DNA of 7,181 nt from an uncultured Oscillospiraceae bacterium (GTDB taxonomy: Bacteria > Bacillota > Clostridia > Oscillospirales > Oscillospiraceae). Location: NCBI GenBank assembly GCA_910577805.1, contig CAJTOE010000125.1, positions 1 to 7,181 on the forward strand. The letters run 5' to 3'. The notes under the pieces are model-generated. The model worked only from the letters and a program-made list of their open reading frames with translations. It was not told the origin of the DNA and did not search any database. Shown here in pieces: positions 6,635 through 7,181 of the stretch (positions are counted from its first letter, which is position 1; each line of letters begins with the position of its first letter). Made by a program: the position numbers and the translations under genes.

Positions 6635-6658
6635 CGGGAAAATCCTTGTAATTTCCCG
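6635..6658. promoter_or_regulatory. Inverted repeat over the glyA -35 region (possible operator)
   Basis: CGGGAAA (6635-6641) and TTTCCCG (6652-6658) form a perfect 7-base inverted repeat with 10 bases between the arms. The glyA -35 box lies inside the repeat, partly between the arms. The geometry suits a dimeric repressor, but a chance palindrome or a weak hairpin cannot be excluded. There is no T-run, so it is not a terminator. Confidence 0.35.
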
Positions 6659-6673
6659 AAAACCTGTTATAAT
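6646..6673 (+). promoter_or_regulatory. glyA promoter (sigma-A type, extended -10)
   Basis: A perfect TATAAT (-10) at 6668-6673 is preceded by TGT, giving an extended -10 (TGnTATAAT). A partial -35, TTGTAA, lies at 6646-6651 with a 16-base spacer. Transcription would begin near 6680, leaving a leader of only about 23 bases before glyA, too short for a riboswitch or T-box. Confidence 0.78.
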
Positions 6674-6702
6674 AAAACTCAAATGAAAAAGGAGGAACTT
6701 TT

Positions 6703-7181
6703 ATGGTCAATCAAATGATGGACTTTCTCTCTGCCGCCGACCCGGAGGTCGGACAGGCTGTCCGGGCGGAATTCGACCGCCAGCAGCAGAATATCGAACT
6801 GATTGCCTCGGAAAACATTGTCAGCACGGCGGTCCTCACCGCCGCAGGCAGCGTCTTGACCAACAAATATGCGGAGGGCTACCCCGCCCACCGGTACTAC
6901 GGCGGCTGTCAGTGCGTGGACGTGGTGGAAAATATCGCCATCGAGCGGGCCAAGCAGCTCTTTGGCGCGGGCTTTGCCAACGTACAGCCCCACTCCGGCG
7001 CCCAGGCCAACTTTGCCGTGTATCAGGCTCTGTGCCAGCCCGGCGACACGGTGCTGGGAATGCGCCTGGACCAGGGCGGACACCTGACCCACGGCTCCCC
7101 CGCGAACTTTTCGGGCAAAAACTACAACATGGTGGCCTACGGCCTGGGTCCCGACGGCCGCATCGACTACGACCAGGTCCG
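6703..7181 (+). CDS. glyA: Serine hydroxymethyltransferase (3' partial)
   Basis: The first 159 codons of GlyA, the cytoplasmic PLP-dependent enzyme that interconverts serine plus tetrahydrofolate with glycine plus 5,10-methylenetetrahydrofolate, the main source of one-carbon units. Motifs seen are QNIELIASEN (29-38), NKYAEGYPAHRYYGGCQ (54-70), VQPHSGAQAN (94-103; SGAQAN binds the PLP phosphate) and GGHLTHGSP (125-133). The PLP-binding lysine lies beyond the right edge. The start is set by AAAAAGGAGG (6686-6695), 7 bases before the ATG. The family's usual length is about 410-420 aa, so the window holds a little over a third. It has a promoter of its own just upstream. Confidence 0.97.
   Translation, partial: MVNQMMDFLSAADPEVGQAVRAEFDRQQQNIELIASENIVSTAVLTAAGSVLTNKYAEGYPAHRYYGGCQCVDVVENIAIERAKQLFGAGFANVQPHSGAQANFAVYQALCQPGDTVLGMRLDQGGHLTHGSPANFSGKNYNMVAYGLGPDGRIDYDQV

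Noticed and set aside
5838..6686. Plus-strand open frame of 282 codons opposite nth
   Set aside because: It is antisense to nth, which has every catalytic and cluster-binding residue in place, and it runs through the divergent promoter region.
6680..6702. Riboswitch or T-box leader for glyA
   Set aside because: The distance from the likely transcription start to the ATG is about 23 bases, which leaves no room for such an element.
1..7181. Mobile elements, CRISPR arrays, tRNA or rRNA genes
   Set aside because: No transposase, integrase, regularly spaced repeats, attachment-like repeats or structural RNA sequence was seen on either strand; almost the whole window is explained by ordinary coding genes.

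Overview
The window is chromosomal, GC-rich DNA with strong AGGAGG-type ribosome sites, compact gene spacing and housekeeping genes typical of Clostridia. The protein set (a DUF4349 lipoprotein, a copper amine oxidase-like 'stalk' domain exoprotein, a YczE-type membrane protein, a Firmicutes-style RarA) best fits a high-GC gut Firmicute, for example Oscillospiraceae (Flavonifractor/Lawsonibacter-like). This placement is inferred from protein style and composition, not from a marker gene.

Layout. (1) Positions 1-1785 on the + strand hold the 3' end of a KdpE-like OmpR-family response regulator, then, 19 bases on, a secreted protein with an N-terminal stalk domain and an unrecognised C-terminal region. 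A strong hairpin terminator at 1791-1829 closes this unit. (2) Positions 6533 down to 1889 on the - strand form one tightly packed six-gene run: nth (endonuclease III), a DUF2500 membrane protein, a YczE/DUF6198 multi-pass membrane protein, an unrecognised single-pass membrane-anchored protein, rarA (AAA+ ATPase of replication-fork repair) and a DUF4349 lipoprotein. Gaps are 15 bases, two successive 4-base ATGA overlaps, 25 bases and 59 bases. This looks like an operon converging on the terminator at 1791-1829. (3) Positions 6534-6702 are a divergent promoter region. (4) From 6703 on the + strand glyA (serine hydroxymethyltransferase) begins and runs off the window.

The minus-strand run puts two DNA-maintenance enzymes (nth, rarA) around a translationally coupled block of three membrane proteins whose roles are unknown. 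There is no sign of mobile DNA, CRISPR, RNA genes or a defence system. The most interesting material is the three-gene membrane block, the unknown 227-aa protein in it, and the C-terminal domain of the stalk protein next to the response regulator. No stretch longer than 300 bases lacks a gene.
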